Source: Salipiger aestuarii | GTDB taxonomy: Bacteria > Pseudomonadota > Alphaproteobacteria > Rhodobacterales > Rhodobacteraceae | Direction of reading: 5' to 3' | Length of the DNA stretch: 64,000 nt | NCBI RefSeq assembly: GCF_003259905.1 | Contig: NZ_QLMG01000017.1 | Coordinates: 20,518-84,517 of the forward strand | Shown here: positions 44,631-56,770 of the stretch, piece by piece | How the letters are laid out: every line of letters starts with the position of its first letter | How positions within the stretch are numbered: position 1 is the first letter of the stretch | Made by a program: the position numbers and the translations under genes | Notes under the pieces: generated by a model | What the model was told of the DNA's origin: nothing | Seen by the model: only the letters and a program-made list of their open reading frames with translations | The model's database searches: none

Positions 44631-46505
44631 CTATGACGCCGGGTCAGAGCTTGTGGCCGGCGTCGCGGTGTCGGGCCGGATGCGCAGCGCCCGCAGCGCG
44701 TTCAGGATGACGGCCACATCAATCACTTCCTGGATCAGCGCGCCCTGCACCGGGCTCAGAAACCCCAGCGCCGCCGCCATCATGCCCGCGACCGACAAGC
44801 CAATTCCGGCAACAACGCTTTGCACGGCGATACGGCGGGACCGGCGCGCGATCTCGATCCCGGTGGCAAGGCGGTCGACCTGATCGACCAGAAGAACGAC
44901 ATCCGCTGCTTCGGCCGAGGCTGCAGCCCCCCGTGCCCCCATCGCAACCCCGACATCGGCGGCGGCCAGCGCAGGCGCATCGTTCACCCCGTCGCCGACC
45001 ATCATCACCGGTCCTGACGTGCGTTCGGACAGGACAAGATGCACCTTGCGCTCGGGCGTCAACCCCGCGCGCACCCCGTCAAGGCCAAGCCCCTGGGTCA
45101 CGCGCTCTGCCACCGCCGCCCGGTCGCCCGTCGCCATCAGGATACGCGCCACGCCGTTGCGCCTTAGCCTGGCAAGCATGGCATCCGTGCCCTCGCGCAG
45201 CGGATCGGCCATGACAAGGTGTCCGGCCATGCGGTCATCCACAGCCACCGCAACAAGGACCGATCCGGCGACATGCGGCGGAATCCCGCCCGCCCCATCG
45301 CCAAGCCGACCGGCGACAAAATCCTCGCCGCCGACGATCACCCTGTGGCCCTGGACCGCGCCGGCGACGCCTTCCCCCGGCGTTTCCGTCACCTCTGACG
45401 GGACGGTCAGCGCGATGCCCCGCGCCTTTGCAGCCGCAACCAGAGCCCGTGCCACCGGGTGTTTCGACGCCTGATCGAGCGAGGCGGCCAGGCGCAGAAT
45501 TTCGGTCGCGTCCATGCTGCCGGTGCTGTCGACGGACACGATCCGAGGGCGGCCATCGGTCAGCGTGCCGGTCTTGTCGAGGATCAGCGTGCGGATCCGC
45601 GCCATCGTCTCCAGCGGCGCCGCGCCCTTGACGAGCACTCCGAAATGCGCCGCGCGCGACAATCCAGCGACCAGCGCCACCGGCACGGCCAGGATCAGCG
45701 GGCAGGGCGTGGCCACGACCAGCACCGCGACCGCGCGGATCGGATCGCCGGTGAACCACCACGCGGCCCCGGCAATCGCGACGGTCGCCCCCAGAAAGCC
45801 CAGCGACCAGCGGTCCGCCAGCCGGGCCATGGGCGCCTTGGAGCGCTGCGCCTGGTCCACCAGCCGCACGATCCCCGCATAGGTGCTTTCGCTGGCCCGG
45901 CGCGTGGCGCGCAGATCGAACGGTTTGCCGGCATTGGTGGCGCCGCTCATGGCCTCGGCCCCTTGCGAAAGACGGGCGGGCAGCGATTCACCTGTAAGGG
46001 CGGCGGTGTCCAGGAATGCCATGTCCGACGCGACCGTGCCATCGACAGGCACCACGTCGCCCTGGCGGATCAACAGCAGATCGCCCGGTAGGATGTCCTC
46101 CAGCGGCACCTCTGCAAGAGCGCCGTCGAGATGTCTGTAAGCGGTGCGAGGGACGCGCGACAGCAGGGCGCGCATGTCCCGACGGGCACGGCCTTCGGCA
46201 AAGCTTTCCAGAAAGCTGCCACCGGAATACATCACCGCGACCACAGCGGCGGCCAGGGTTTCGCCAAAGGTCAGCGCCGCTGTCATCGACAGGGCCGCGA
46301 CGATGTCCAGCCCGACCTCGCCGCGCCAAAGACTGCGAACGATGTCGACGCCAAGCGCCATCAACACCGGAATGACGCCGGCGCTCCAGACAAGGCCGGC
46401 CGCATCGGGTCTGTTGCCGACATAAAACCCCAGCCCCGCTACGAGGCCGGCGAAAGAGATCGACAAAAGCGCCGTTTTTATAAGGTCGTGCGTGGCTTTT
46501 TTCAT
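44631..46505 (-). CDS. Heavy-metal P1B-type ATPase with TPC membrane motif
   Basis: 624 residues from the ATG at 46505 with GGAGGCGC; the ~100-residue in-frame upstream extension is Arg-rich and rejected. TGES (171-174), TPCP (266-269) in the metal-conducting helix, DKTGTLT with Asp310 phosphorylated, HP motif (SKHPVA) and GDGVNDAPA. There is no N-terminal metal-binding domain and no Cys-rich tail. Most P1B pumps have CPC or SPC; the TPC form is less studied, so the metal is uncertain. It is convergent with arsR, giving a three-gene metal island. Confidence 0.92.
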   Translation of the reverse strand: MKKATHDLIKTALLSISFAGLVAGLGFYVGNRPDAAGLVWSAGVIPVLMALGVDIVRSLWRGEVGLDIVAALSMTAALTFGETLAAAVVAVMYSGGSFLESFAEGRARRDMRALLSRVPRTAYRHLDGALAEVPLEDILPGDLLLIRQGDVVPVDGTVASDMAFLDTAALTGESLPARLSQGAEAMSGATNAGKPFDLRATRRASESTYAGIVRLVDQAQRSKAPMARLADRWSLGFLGATVAIAGAAWWFTGDPIRAVAVLVVATPCPLILAVPVALVAGLSRAAHFGVLVKGAAPLETMARIRTLILDKTGTLTDGRPRIVSVDSTGSMDATEILRLAASLDQASKHPVARALVAAAKARGIALTVPSEVTETPGEGVAGAVQGHRVIVGGEDFVAGRLGDGAGGIPPHVAGSVLVAVAVDDRMAGHLVMADPLREGTDAMLARLRRNGVARILMATGDRAAVAERVTQGLGLDGVRAGLTPERKVHLVLSERTSGPVMMVGDGVNDAPALAAADVGVAMGARGAAASAEAADVVLLVDQVDRLATGIEIARRSRRIAVQSVVAGIGLSVAGMMAAALGFLSPVQGALIQEVIDVAVILNALRALRIRPDTATPATSSDPAS

Positions 46506-47004
46506 GCGCCTCCATGGGGCCCGTCCTGGCTGTCTGTAGCGTGGCACCGCAAGTCCGCGAGCCGCGTTTCGGGTGCCGAGGTCATCATCGCGCAAGAAAC
46601 CGGGCACGTCGAGACCCCGCCGCCGTTCAGGGCCGGCACCACAGGACCAGCGCCACCGGCCCCGCGGACCCCGGCGACCTGATCTTCGACCTCGGTGGTG
46701 TCGACGCGCGCCACGGCCAGAGGGTTGGCCGGCCCAGGCCCCGCGGGATAGACCAGCTGCGGCAGGGGCGCATTGCGACCAGCGCCCGCAGATCCGGGTG
46801 TTGCCCAAGGTCCCCCAGTGCCGGGGTCGCGGTCAGCAACCGGATCGCGAACCCGGCGGCGCTATGTATTACCGCGCCCTGGGTGATGCGATAAACGATG
46901 CCAGTCGCGCCGGGCTGAAGGGCGGGCGCATTGTTGCGGTCGTTTCCGGATCCGGCCCGACCCATCTGTCCCTCGATCGCCCGGGAACAGACGGGCAACC
47001 GGGA
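46506..47004. other. No recognisable gene
   Basis: About 500 bp between the ATPase start and thyX end. Open frames on both strands are short and of non-coding composition. It must hold the ATPase promoter. Nothing else assigned. Confidence 0.4.
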
Positions 47005-47922
47005 TCACGCGGAAGGACCGTCCAGCAGCGCTTGAAATTCGCGCCATTCGCCCTTGGACATGCCCGAGCTTTCCTGCGTGACCGCTTCGCCCTTCAGCAT
47101 CCGGCGAATGCAGTCCATGCCCTTGCCCGAAAGCTGGGCACCGCCCAGGCGGTAATCCTCGAACGCGGCGTAGGCGGCGGGCACCCAGTCGCGCACCAGG
47201 TCGCAGATCGCATCCGCATAGACGCGGATTTCATACTGCGCATGCGTGTCGGCGCGCAGCCGCAGGAAATGCAGCAGGTTGTGCAGATCCACCTTCCAGT
47301 ACCACTGCGTATAGATGTTCGCGGGCAGGTTCATCCGCGCCAGTTCACGCGCAAGCCCCTGCTGCCCCTCGGTCGAGATCATCTCGGCGTAATGGTCATA
47401 GGCGCTCCCGGCATCGTCGCGCAGGATGCGCAGCACGCGGTCAGCCTCGGCGCCTGACAGCGTTTCGCCGCGCCCCTGATGGTTGAGCGCCGATTGCGCC
47501 GCCAGATGTTCAGGCTCGGGGACATAGAATTCCCGGTCAAGGATCGAATAGCGGGCGGAATATTCGTTCACATTGGCGGTGCGGTGGCGAATCCACTGGC
47601 GCGCGACAAAGATCGGCAGCTTCACATGCAGCTTGATTTCGCACATCTCGAATGGGGTCGAATGCCAGTGCCGCATCAGGTAGCGGATCAGCCCTTCGTC
47701 GTTGCTGACCGACTTGGTGCCTCGCCCGTAGCTGACCCGCGCGGCCTGACAGATCGCCGCGTCGTCACCCATGTAATCCACCACGCGGACGAAGCCGTGA
47801 TCCAGCACGGGGATCGCGGTATAAAGATGCCGTTCCATCCCCGGAGCGGTGGCGCGCAGCGTCTCACGCGGGGCGGCGCGCTCGGCGTCGATTTCGGCCT
47901 GCTGTTCGGGGCTGAGCGGCAT
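47005..47922 (-). CDS. thyX: FAD-dependent thymidylate synthase ThyX
   Basis: 305 residues from the ATG at 47922 with AGAGGACTCC upstream. ThyX signature [11 protein letters not shown] (RHRx7S) binds FAD and dUMP. It methylates dUMP to dTMP using methylenetetrahydrofolate and NADPH, unlike ThyA. Other conserved parts: [18 protein letters not shown] at the N-terminus and [12 protein letters not shown] near the C-terminus. Length typical for alphaproteobacteria. Confidence 0.95.
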   Translation of the reverse strand: MPLSPEQQAEIDAERAAPRETLRATAPGMERHLYTAIPVLDHGFVRVVDYMGDDAAICQAARVSYGRGTKSVSNDEGLIRYLMRHWHSTPFEMCEIKLHVKLPIFVARQWIRHRTANVNEYSARYSILDREFYVPEPEHLAAQSALNHQGRGETLSGAEADRVLRILRDDAGSAYDHYAEMISTEGQQGLARELARMNLPANIYTQWYWKVDLHNLLHFLRLRADTHAQYEIRVYADAICDLVRDWVPAAYAAFEDYRLGGAQLSGKGMDCIRRMLKGEAVTQESSGMSKGEWREFQALLDGPSA

Positions 47923-48067
47923 GGGAGTCCTCTTGCAGCTGTGTCTTGTGCGTCGGTCTACACGCAAACCAGCGCCCAATGGAAGCATCCGCAAAAGATC
48001 GTGGCCCGCCGGGGTGGCATTGCTGCCGCACCTGCGTCGTATCGGTCCGGCCGGTCTGCACGAAAAG

Positions 48068-48096
48068 TTGACATGGGTCCTCGCAGCTCTGTTACT
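48068..48096 (+). promoter_or_regulatory. Candidate sigma-70 promoter for the lipoprotein/Slam pair
   Basis: TTGACA at 48068-48073, 16-17 bp spacer, then TGTTAC or GTTACT. It lies ~55 bp upstream of the lipoprotein ATG, whose ribosome site is the weak GAGGCAG. No Fur box is evident by eye. Confidence 0.45.
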
Positions 48097-48148
48097 TGCG
48101 GCAAAGACATGCGGACAACAACGCATAAACAAAAGTTGAGGCAGCAGA

Positions 48149-49123
48149 ATGATCACCCGGTTCGCAATCGCCCTGGCGATTCTAGGCGCGCTTTCCGCGT
48201 GCAACGGCAACACCAGTTCCGGCGACGACGAAAGCACCGACGAAGACACCGTTGAGGAGCCCGACAGCTTTCCGCTGCCCGGCTCGCGCGTGAACCCGAC
48301 CGCCAGCCAGTCCATCACCCGCATGGAGGTCGATGACGGCGCCGGCAATGGCATGATCGTCGATCCGACATACGACCCCGATACCGACACATTTTACGTC
48401 GACAACCTCGCCTTTGACGGCGCGAACACCTACGCGCGCGCCGATTTCAGCCCGCTCGCCGAGATCACCGGCGCGCTCGGCCCCTTCGCGGTTTACGAAA
48501 ATGCCGATACGGTCACCGATCCCGTGAACGGCGACGTCATTCCGCAGTTGCAGCACAAGGCGATCTACGCGGTCAGCCAATCGGGCCAGACAGAGCTGGC
48601 GATCGTTCGCACGGGGGCTTTTGTCGATTACGGATTTGGCGGCTTTGTGTACCAGCGAAACGGAGGGGTCACGATCCCGACCTCCGGGCAGGCAAGCTAT
48701 TCGGGATCCTATGGGGGCCTGCGCGATTACCAGGGCACGGGCAAGATCGAATACAGCACCGCCGACGCGCAGGTGTACATTGATTTCGAAGACTACAACG
48801 AGGGTGACGGTGTGCGCGGCGCAATCACTGATCGCCGGATTTACGACAGCAACGGCGTCGATATTTCGACCGATTATGTGAACATTCCGACGATCCAGTT
48901 CGAGATCGGCCCGGGCGTGGCCCGCAGCAATGGCGAAATGTCCGGTACGGCCTTTTCCATGGTGGATGGCGCCACCCATGAAACCGGATCGTTCTACGCC
49001 GTTCTGTCCGACGGTGCCGACAACGACGTGACGGCCGAAGAAATCGTCGGCATCATCGTGATAGAGGGAACCGTCGGCGACACTCTGGCCCGCGAAACCG
49101 GCGGCTTCATGGTCACTCGCTAA
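48149..49123 (+). CDS. Surface lipoprotein, TbpB-like beta-barrel type, likely Slam client
   Basis: 324 residues. Lipoprotein signal with lipobox LSAC (Cys18), followed by an acidic flexible linker (~20-42, [14 protein letters not shown]). The rest is beta-rich with repeated Gly/Tyr/Thr strands; the C-terminal ~130 residues ([33 protein letters not shown]) look like the small barrel of transferrin-binding-protein-like lipoproteins (GxYxGxxxG pattern). The next gene encodes a Slam-type translocon, so this protein is probably flipped to the cell surface by it. Ligand unknown; family members bind haem, transferrin or other host or environmental ligands. Confidence 0.75.
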   Translation: MITRFAIALAILGALSACNGNTSSGDDESTDEDTVEEPDSFPLPGSRVNPTASQSITRMEVDDGAGNGMIVDPTYDPDTDTFYVDNLAFDGANTYARADFSPLAEITGALGPFAVYENADTVTDPVNGDVIPQLQHKAIYAVSQSGQTELAIVRTGAFVDYGFGGFVYQRNGGVTIPTSGQASYSGSYGGLRDYQGTGKIEYSTADAQVYIDFEDYNEGDGVRGAITDRRIYDSNGVDISTDYVNIPTIQFEIGPGVARSNGEMSGTAFSMVDGATHETGSFYAVLSDGADNDVTAEEIVGIIVIEGTVGDTLARETGGFMVTR

Positions 49124-49146
49124 GCATCCCCAGGGTCCGCGCGATC

Positions 49147-50547
49147 ATGCGACCGCTCATCCATCGCAAGACGATCCTGGCCGTAGCCGGTCTCTGTGCC
49201 CTCATGGGCGCGGGGGCGGCGGTGCTTGCGGATGAAAACGTGGCGCTCGGAGCGGATGCGCTGCGCGTCAGGGCGTTGCAGGCCTATGGTGCCGGGCGGC
49301 CCGATGTTGCGCTCAGCTGGGCGCAGGCGCTGGTCAAACGCGACAGCACCGACTTTGACGCCCAGTTGCTGCGCGCCCGCGCCGCGCGCGATCTGTCCGA
49401 CTGGACCGAGGCGCGGGCGGGGGCGGCCGCCCTGCGCGGCCTTGCCGTGACCGACGACCAGAGCTTTGCCGCCGCGATGATCAGCGCGCAGGTGGCCAGT
49501 TCGCAGGGGCATCACGGCATCGCGCAGCTGCGCCTGCGCCAGGCGATACAGGTCAGCCCCGATGAAACCCTCAGGAAAATCGCCGAGCGTGATTTCCTGT
49601 ATGTGCGCGCCCGTAACCCTTGGGCTGCCGATCTGAGCTTTTCGGTCTCGCCTGCCAGCAACGTCAACAACGGCTCGCGTCAGGCGACGGGCACCTTCGA
49701 TCTGCCGTATTTCGGCGTGGTCGAGGCCGAGCTTCAGGGCAGCGCGCAGGCGCTTTCGGGAACGGAATTCGCCAAATCGCTCGGTCTGCGCTACCGGCTG
49801 CACGAAGATGCGCGTCACCGGCAGACCGACGTGATGCTGGCGCTCTCGCATTCGGGCTTTGTGCTGTCCGACGATGCTCGGGACAAGGCGCCTGACGCCG
49901 AAGGCGCGGATTTCGCCTTTGGGGTGGCACAGCTGTCTCTGGCCCATCGCGGCGTCGCGGGCGATGCGAAACGGCCGTTTCAGCTGGCGGTTTCGCTGGG
50001 CAAGACCTGGTACGGAGCCGAAGAATATACCGGCTTCACGGATGTTTCCGCAGCGCAATCCTGGACGCTGGGGGGCGCACAGGCGGTGGTGATCAGCGCT
50101 GGGGTGCGGGGCGAAACCGCGCTGGATCCACGCACGGCCGATTCCGAATCATGGCGCCTTGGGGCCGGTTGGCGCCAGGCGGTCGGTGAGGCCGGCCATC
50201 GGCTTGGCCTTGATCTGACGCGCTCCGACCGCAGTTCCGACCGCGCCTCGCTGGATTACGGCAGCTGGACCGCAGGGGCGCGGGTTGCGCTGGGGCAGCC
50301 GGTCCTGGGGCTGGGCCTTGAATTCGCTGTGACCGCCGGCACCCGCGATTACGCGCGCGGCCCAGTCGCGGGGCAGGGGCGTCTGGACACCACCCTCGGC
50401 GCGCAGGTCACCGCCGAATTCAAGCAGCTGGATTACTACGGATTCGTGCCCACGCTGACTGTGCAGGGCGAGCGCACCGAATCGGATTACGGCCAGTATG
50501 ACGCCGAAGAATTCGGGCTGAAACTGGGGCTGCGGTCGGCGTTCTGA
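49147..50547 (+). CDS. Slam-like outer-membrane surface lipoprotein assembly modulator
   Basis: 466 residues. Signal peptide (~1-29, ending AVLADE), a helical TPR-like region (~35-150: ALQAYGAGRPDVALSWAQALV, QLLRARAARDLSDWTEA) and a C-terminal beta-barrel from ~165 with alternating aromatic strands, starting at SFSVSPASNVNNGS, a segment typical of Slam/DUF560 barrels. It ends with LRSAF (aromatic C-terminus of outer-membrane proteins). Slam proteins move specific lipoproteins through the outer membrane. The gene follows its likely client by 23 bp. Confidence 0.8.
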   Translation: MRPLIHRKTILAVAGLCALMGAGAAVLADENVALGADALRVRALQAYGAGRPDVALSWAQALVKRDSTDFDAQLLRARAARDLSDWTEARAGAAALRGLAVTDDQSFAAAMISAQVASSQGHHGIAQLRLRQAIQVSPDETLRKIAERDFLYVRARNPWAADLSFSVSPASNVNNGSRQATGTFDLPYFGVVEAELQGSAQALSGTEFAKSLGLRYRLHEDARHRQTDVMLALSHSGFVLSDDARDKAPDAEGADFAFGVAQLSLAHRGVAGDAKRPFQLAVSLGKTWYGAEEYTGFTDVSAAQSWTLGGAQAVVISAGVRGETALDPRTADSESWRLGAGWRQAVGEAGHRLGLDLTRSDRSSDRASLDYGSWTAGARVALGQPVLGLGLEFAVTAGTRDYARGPVAGQGRLDTTLGAQVTAEFKQLDYYGFVPTLTVQGERTESDYGQYDAEEFGLKLGLRSAF

Positions 50548-50618
50548 ACGGACAGGCTCGACTTATCCGCGCCGCTCTCTAGTCTTTCCGGGACATCGAA
50601 CGGAAAGGAACCATCCCC

Positions 50619-51053
50619 ATGGGCATCAAATATCTGCACACCATGGTCCGGGTCAAGGATCTGGACGCGTCTGTGGCCTTTTACAAGTTGCTGGGCCTGG
50701 TAGAACGGCGCCGCACCGACAGCGAAAAGGGGCGATTCACGCTGGTTTTCCTGTGCCCGCCCGACCAGAACGACGGCACGGCGGATGTCGAACTGACCTG
50801 GAACTGGGATGGCGACGACGGGCTGCCGTCCGATTCGCGCCACTTCGGCCATCTCGCCTATTCCGTGCCCGACCTTTACGATCTGTGCGAGACGCTACAG
50901 GCCGCGGGCGTGACCATCAACCGGCCGCCCCGCGATGGGCACATGGCGTTTGTCCGGTCGCCCGACAATATCTCGATCGAGCTGCTGCAACAGGGCGACG
51001 CGCTTGCGCCGAGGGAGCCCTGGGCCAGCATGGCGAACGTCGGGCATTGGTAG
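50619..51053 (+). CDS. gloA: Lactoylglutathione lyase (glyoxalase I), VOC family
   Basis: 144 residues. The four metal ligands of the family can be seen: His7 (YLHTMVRV), Glu58 (VELTWN), His78 (FGHLAYSV) and Glu121 (SIELLQ). It converts the methylglyoxal-glutathione hemithioacetal to lactoylglutathione. AAAGGAA precedes the ATG. Its stop overlaps the probable start of the DUF1194 gene. Confidence 0.93.
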   Translation: MGIKYLHTMVRVKDLDASVAFYKLLGLVERRRTDSEKGRFTLVFLCPPDQNDGTADVELTWNWDGDDGLPSDSRHFGHLAYSVPDLYDLCETLQAAGVTINRPPRDGHMAFVRSPDNISIELLQQGDALAPREPWASMANVGHW

Positions 51054-51742
51054 GGGCGGCGCTCCGGCTGGCGGCGGTTGTCGCGTTTTGTGTCGCGGCA
51101 TCGTCCGCGGCACGGGCCGAAGGCTGCCGGCTGGCGCTGCTGCTTGCGCTCGACGTGTCCTCTTCGGTGGATGAGGCGGAATACAGGCTTCAAAAAGAAG
51201 GGCTCGCGGCGGCGCTGTCGGACCTTGACGTGCGTCGCGCCCTGCTTGAGGGCGACGAACGCGTGGCGCTTGCGGTTTATGAATGGAGCGGGCGGCGCCA
51301 GTCGACGGTGGTGCTGGACTGGGTGCTGCTGGCCGATGAGGCGGCGTTGCAGCGGGCGGTCGACACCGTGCTGGCCGCGCCGCGCAGCCATGATCGTTTC
51401 CCCACCGCGATGGGGTTCGCGTTGGGTTACGGTGCCGGGGTGCTGGAACGTGCGCCCGCCTGCACCCGCCAGGTGATCGATGTGTCGGGCGATGGAATCA
51501 CCAACGACGGCTTTCGCCCGCAACAGGCCTACGCCCATTTTCCCTTTGCCGGCGTGACCGTGAACGGCCTTGCGGTTCTGGGGTCGGACCCGCGCGTTGT
51601 TCATTATTTTCGCGGCGAGGTCGCCCATGGGCCGGGTGCCTTTGTCGAGGTTGCCGAAGGGTATGCGGATTTTCGCCGCGCCATGACGTTGAAACTGTTC
51701 CGCGAACTCAACGACATGATTGTCGGCGCGCTGACCCGCTGA
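51047..51742 (+). CDS. DUF1194 protein, exported von Willebrand A-like
   Basis: 231 residues if the TTG at 51047, inside the end of gloA, is the start; no ATG or GTG is suitably placed. The start fits because a signal peptide follows at once (LRLAAVVAFCVAASSAARAEG). The mature protein has ALDVSSSVDEAEYRLQKEG, a MIDAS-like DxSxS pattern, and VIDVSGDGITNDG, typical of DUF1194. Role unknown. Probably cotranscribed with gloA. Confidence 0.8.
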   Translation: MVGAALRLAAVVAFCVAASSAARAEGCRLALLLALDVSSSVDEAEYRLQKEGLAAALSDLDVRRALLEGDERVALAVYEWSGRRQSTVVLDWVLLADEAALQRAVDTVLAAPRSHDRFPTAMGFALGYGAGVLERAPACTRQVIDVSGDGITNDGFRPQQAYAHFPFAGVTVNGLAVLGSDPRVVHYFRGEVAHGPGAFVEVAEGYADFRRAMTLKLFRELNDMIVGALTR

Positions 51743-51839
51743 CGCCCGCTGCCGATGGGCGCAAAATGCGACCGCGCTGTGATTGCGGCGTTGTGTCGCG
51801 GCGATTCCGTGGTAGCCTTCCTCTTGAGGAGGAACGCTC

Positions 51840-52007
51840 ATGACACTTTATCTGCTTGGCCTGTGCGTGGGGCTCGTCATCATGGCGCCGTTGATCATGC
51901 TTGCGCTTTATGCCGGAACGCTGGGGCGCAAAGGCGCCGCTGCCCCGTCCCCCGCACACGATTTCCAGCCCGGCCTGCGGGTCGTTGCAGGGGCAGACGC
52001 GCGCTGA
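51840..52007 (+). CDS. Small single-span membrane protein (55 aa)
   Basis: An excellent ribosome site (GAGGAGGAAC) precedes an ATG at 51840. The product begins MTLYLLGLCVGLVIMAPLIM, one membrane helix of ~24 residues, followed by a short polar tail ending GADAR. No family recognised. It sits alone after the DUF1194 gene by 97 bp. Confidence 0.6.
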   Translation: MTLYLLGLCVGLVIMAPLIMLALYAGTLGRKGAAAPSPAHDFQPGLRVVAGADAR

Positions 52008-52341
52008 CCATGAAGCCCGTTGCGATGCCCACCGCAGAGGGGAAGGGATCGCAACGTGGCGCGACCGTGTTTGCATTGGTCACGTTCGCGCCGCGACCGA
52101 CCCGATCGAAGGGCCGGGTTCCTGGGGCCTGATCAAGCCGGTCAAGCCCTGGACGTTCTGCGCGTGGCATGCCGACGCGCGACAGGCCGATCTTCCCACG
52201 GTTCTCAAAAGTTTGGCCGGCGCTACTCTGGCTGAAGGCGTCGGTTTGACGCGGCAGCTTTGGTGTTGCGGGGCGGGCAATGCAGCTTCGCTGGCGATCT
52301 GACCCGCAGAGACCGCGGCGGCCGATGCCGCCGCTGGCGCG
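52008..52341. other. No recognisable gene
   Basis: 334 bp between the small membrane protein and the MarR gene. One plus-strand open frame crosses it but shows no ribosome site or recognisable motif. It may contain the 3' ends of both neighbours. Confidence 0.4.
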
Positions 52342-52839
52342 TCAGTAGATATAGCGAATCTGATCTGTCCAGAACCGTTCCAGCCGGCGAAGGCCGTTGT
52401 TGATCATGTCGAGCCCGTCAAGGTCGATGACGTTGCGCCCTTCCAGGCCCTCTGAATGGCGTTCGAACAGGGTTTGCACCGTATCGCGCACCTCGCGCCC
52501 CTGGACGGTCAGCTTGACCCGCACGGAGCGGCGGTCGATCTCGCACCGCTGGTGGTGCATATAGCCCATTTCGACCAGTTTCTTGAGGTTGTAGCTGACG
52601 TTGCTGCCCTGATAGTAGCCGCGCGATTTCAATTCGCCCGCCGTCACCTCGTTGTCGCCGATATTGTAAAGTAGCAACGCCTGCACGGCATTGATCTCGA
52701 TAACGCCGGTACGCTCGAACTCGTCCTTTATCACGTCGAGCAGCAACCGGTGCAGCCGTTCGACAAGAGACAGCGTCTCAAGATACCCGGCCATGTAACC
52801 GCTTAGCGGCTTGTTGCCCATGGAGGCATGAATGCTCAT
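52342..52839 (-). CDS. ldtR: MarR-family regulator, LdtR-like
   Basis: 165 residues with GGAGACGG before the ATG. Winged HTH: TAGELKSRGYYQGSNVSYNLKKLVEMGYMHHQ and wing DRRSVRVKLT, very close to the alphaproteobacterial LdtR group, which in Liberibacter controls an L,D-transpeptidase and stress tolerance. The target here is unknown; no transpeptidase gene is adjacent. Downstream of sdhE on the same strand with an 86-bp gap. Confidence 0.85.
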   Translation of the reverse strand: MSIHASMGNKPLSGYMAGYLETLSLVERLHRLLLDVIKDEFERTGVIEINAVQALLLYNIGDNEVTAGELKSRGYYQGSNVSYNLKKLVEMGYMHHQRCEIDRRSVRVKLTVQGREVRDTVQTLFERHSEGLEGRNVIDLDGLDMINNGLRRLERFWTDQIRYIY

Positions 52840-52925
52840 AACCGTCTCCGCCTGATTTACATCTCAGGCAGATTTCGGGCAAAATCACCAAGATTGCGTT
52901 AAATCGCGGCGGATTATTGGAAAAA

Positions 52926-55326
<2,401 letters not shown>

Positions 55327-55386
55327 GGCCAGAGTTCAGGCAGGGGCCGGAGTTCAGGGGGGGGCGGAGTCAGGCAGCAGGCGCCG

Positions 55387-56028
55387 TCAGGCCGGGGCCG
55401 GGCGCAGCCGCATCCGCGCGTAACCCATCCAGAAGCTTGTCCATGCCGAGAAACCGGCGAGCTTCAGCAAATCTTCGGTGGCATAGGACGAATCGCCCAG
55501 CAGATCGAAATCCGTGATCACCGACAGCCCCATGAAAACCAGCGCGGGCCACAGACCGGCCGTGCCGCGCTTGCCGCACTCGCGCAGCGTAAGCACCAGA
55601 ATGGCCGCGCCGAGCAGCGCATAGACCGCCACGAACGCTGCTTCGGGCAACCCGGTGACGTGGGGCAGGACGCGTTCGTGCAGCATGAACTGATCGTCCA
55701 CCGCCATTGTCAGCGACAGCACCGCGACCAGCACCGCAACGCTGCGGCGGGCCTGGACTGTCAGAGCGGTCACCAGCGCCACCGCCCCCGCAGCGACCAG
55801 CAGCGAAACGGTCAGCCATGTTACGCCGCCCGCCATCGACGGCAGGTCAAAGACCGCCGCGACATCGCGCAGCACGTCGCCTGAAGACAAACCCTGGCGC
55901 TTGCCGATCTCGATCAGCACGCCTCCGACGGCTGCGCCGGCAAAACCGATGGCGGTGGTGATACCGGCGAATTTCGCGGCGGAAAACGCAGGTTTCGTGT
56001 CGCTTGGCGGGCGTTTCAGCGTCGTCAT
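55387..56028 (-). CDS. Integral membrane protein of unknown function
   Basis: 213 residues from the ATG at 56028 with GGAGACAG; an upstream in-frame Met gives an Arg-rich extension. Six hydrophobic segments. Between helices 3 and 4 lies AVDDQFMLHERVLPH, with acidic and His residues that could bind metal, and ITDFDLLGDSSYATEDLLK near the end. No family recognised with certainty. Confidence 0.75.
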   Translation of the reverse strand: MTTLKRPPSDTKPAFSAAKFAGITTAIGFAGAAVGGVLIEIGKRQGLSSGDVLRDVAAVFDLPSMAGGVTWLTVSLLVAAGAVALVTALTVQARRSVAVLVAVLSLTMAVDDQFMLHERVLPHVTGLPEAAFVAVYALLGAAILVLTLRECGKRGTAGLWPALVFMGLSVITDFDLLGDSSYATEDLLKLAGFSAWTSFWMGYARMRLRPAPA

Positions 56029-56297
56029 TCTGTCTCCATGGCCTTGCGGTGCGGTTGCGCGCACCGAAAGTCGGCCCATAAACCATCTTTTGAGCGGTTA
56101 GGCCAGTGACACCTGTGTGAGTGATTGTCGTGGGGCAGGAAACACTCCCGGCGTTTCGGCTCGTCTGTCGCGCAATCGGCATCGCAAGCCGCGCCAGGTG
56201 CCGGGGCAGGCGCCATTTCGTTGACGAATGGTGCAACGCTGCTAGGATTTCCCGCAGTGCTTTCCGACAGATCGGATTTCCTTGGGGGATAGATAGA

Positions 56298-56627
56298 ATG
56301 CGCACAGTCAGTTTTCTTGCCACCGTGGTGGCCCTTAGCTTTTCCGCGTCCGGCGCCTTTGCCTGGAACGATGCCTATACCGGCGATGCCACCGCCGATC
56401 TGAGTCGCCAGCCGCTGGTGCAGGCCTGGCCGCAGGGCAATTACTGTCCGGGTGGCAAACAGCCGGTGATCCTTGGCGGGGTGATCTGTTGCGGCATTCC
56501 CACGGCGGGCGCCTATTACGATCCTGCGCCGTCGAGGCGCGTCTACAGGGCAAAACCGGCGGTCCGCAAATCCTACCTGCCCCGCGCCTATGCGCCGGTC
56601 GGGGAAAAGGGTGTCGTCTACCAATAG
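56298..56627 (+). CDS. Small secreted protein
   Basis: 109 residues. Sec signal peptide (~1-22, SASGAFAWND). The mature part is short, with three Cys (NYCPGG, VICCGI) and a Tyr/Arg/Pro-rich tail. No family recognised. GGGGGAT upstream of ATG serves as ribosome site. Convergent or divergent partners give no hint. Confidence 0.65.
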   Translation: MRTVSFLATVVALSFSASGAFAWNDAYTGDATADLSRQPLVQAWPQGNYCPGGKQPVILGGVICCGIPTAGAYYDPAPSRRVYRAKPAVRKSYLPRAYAPVGEKGVVYQ

Positions 56628-56770
56628 TCGTGTCCCGCGCCGGGATAGGTCGGGCTGACCGGCATCGCGGCCCTCAGGGCCGCGGCGGTTACCATCTGCG
56701 CCTTCCGGCCTTGGCAAGACCCTGCGGGCCGCGTATACGCGCGGCCTGAACCAATCGCGGGGATCCGGAC

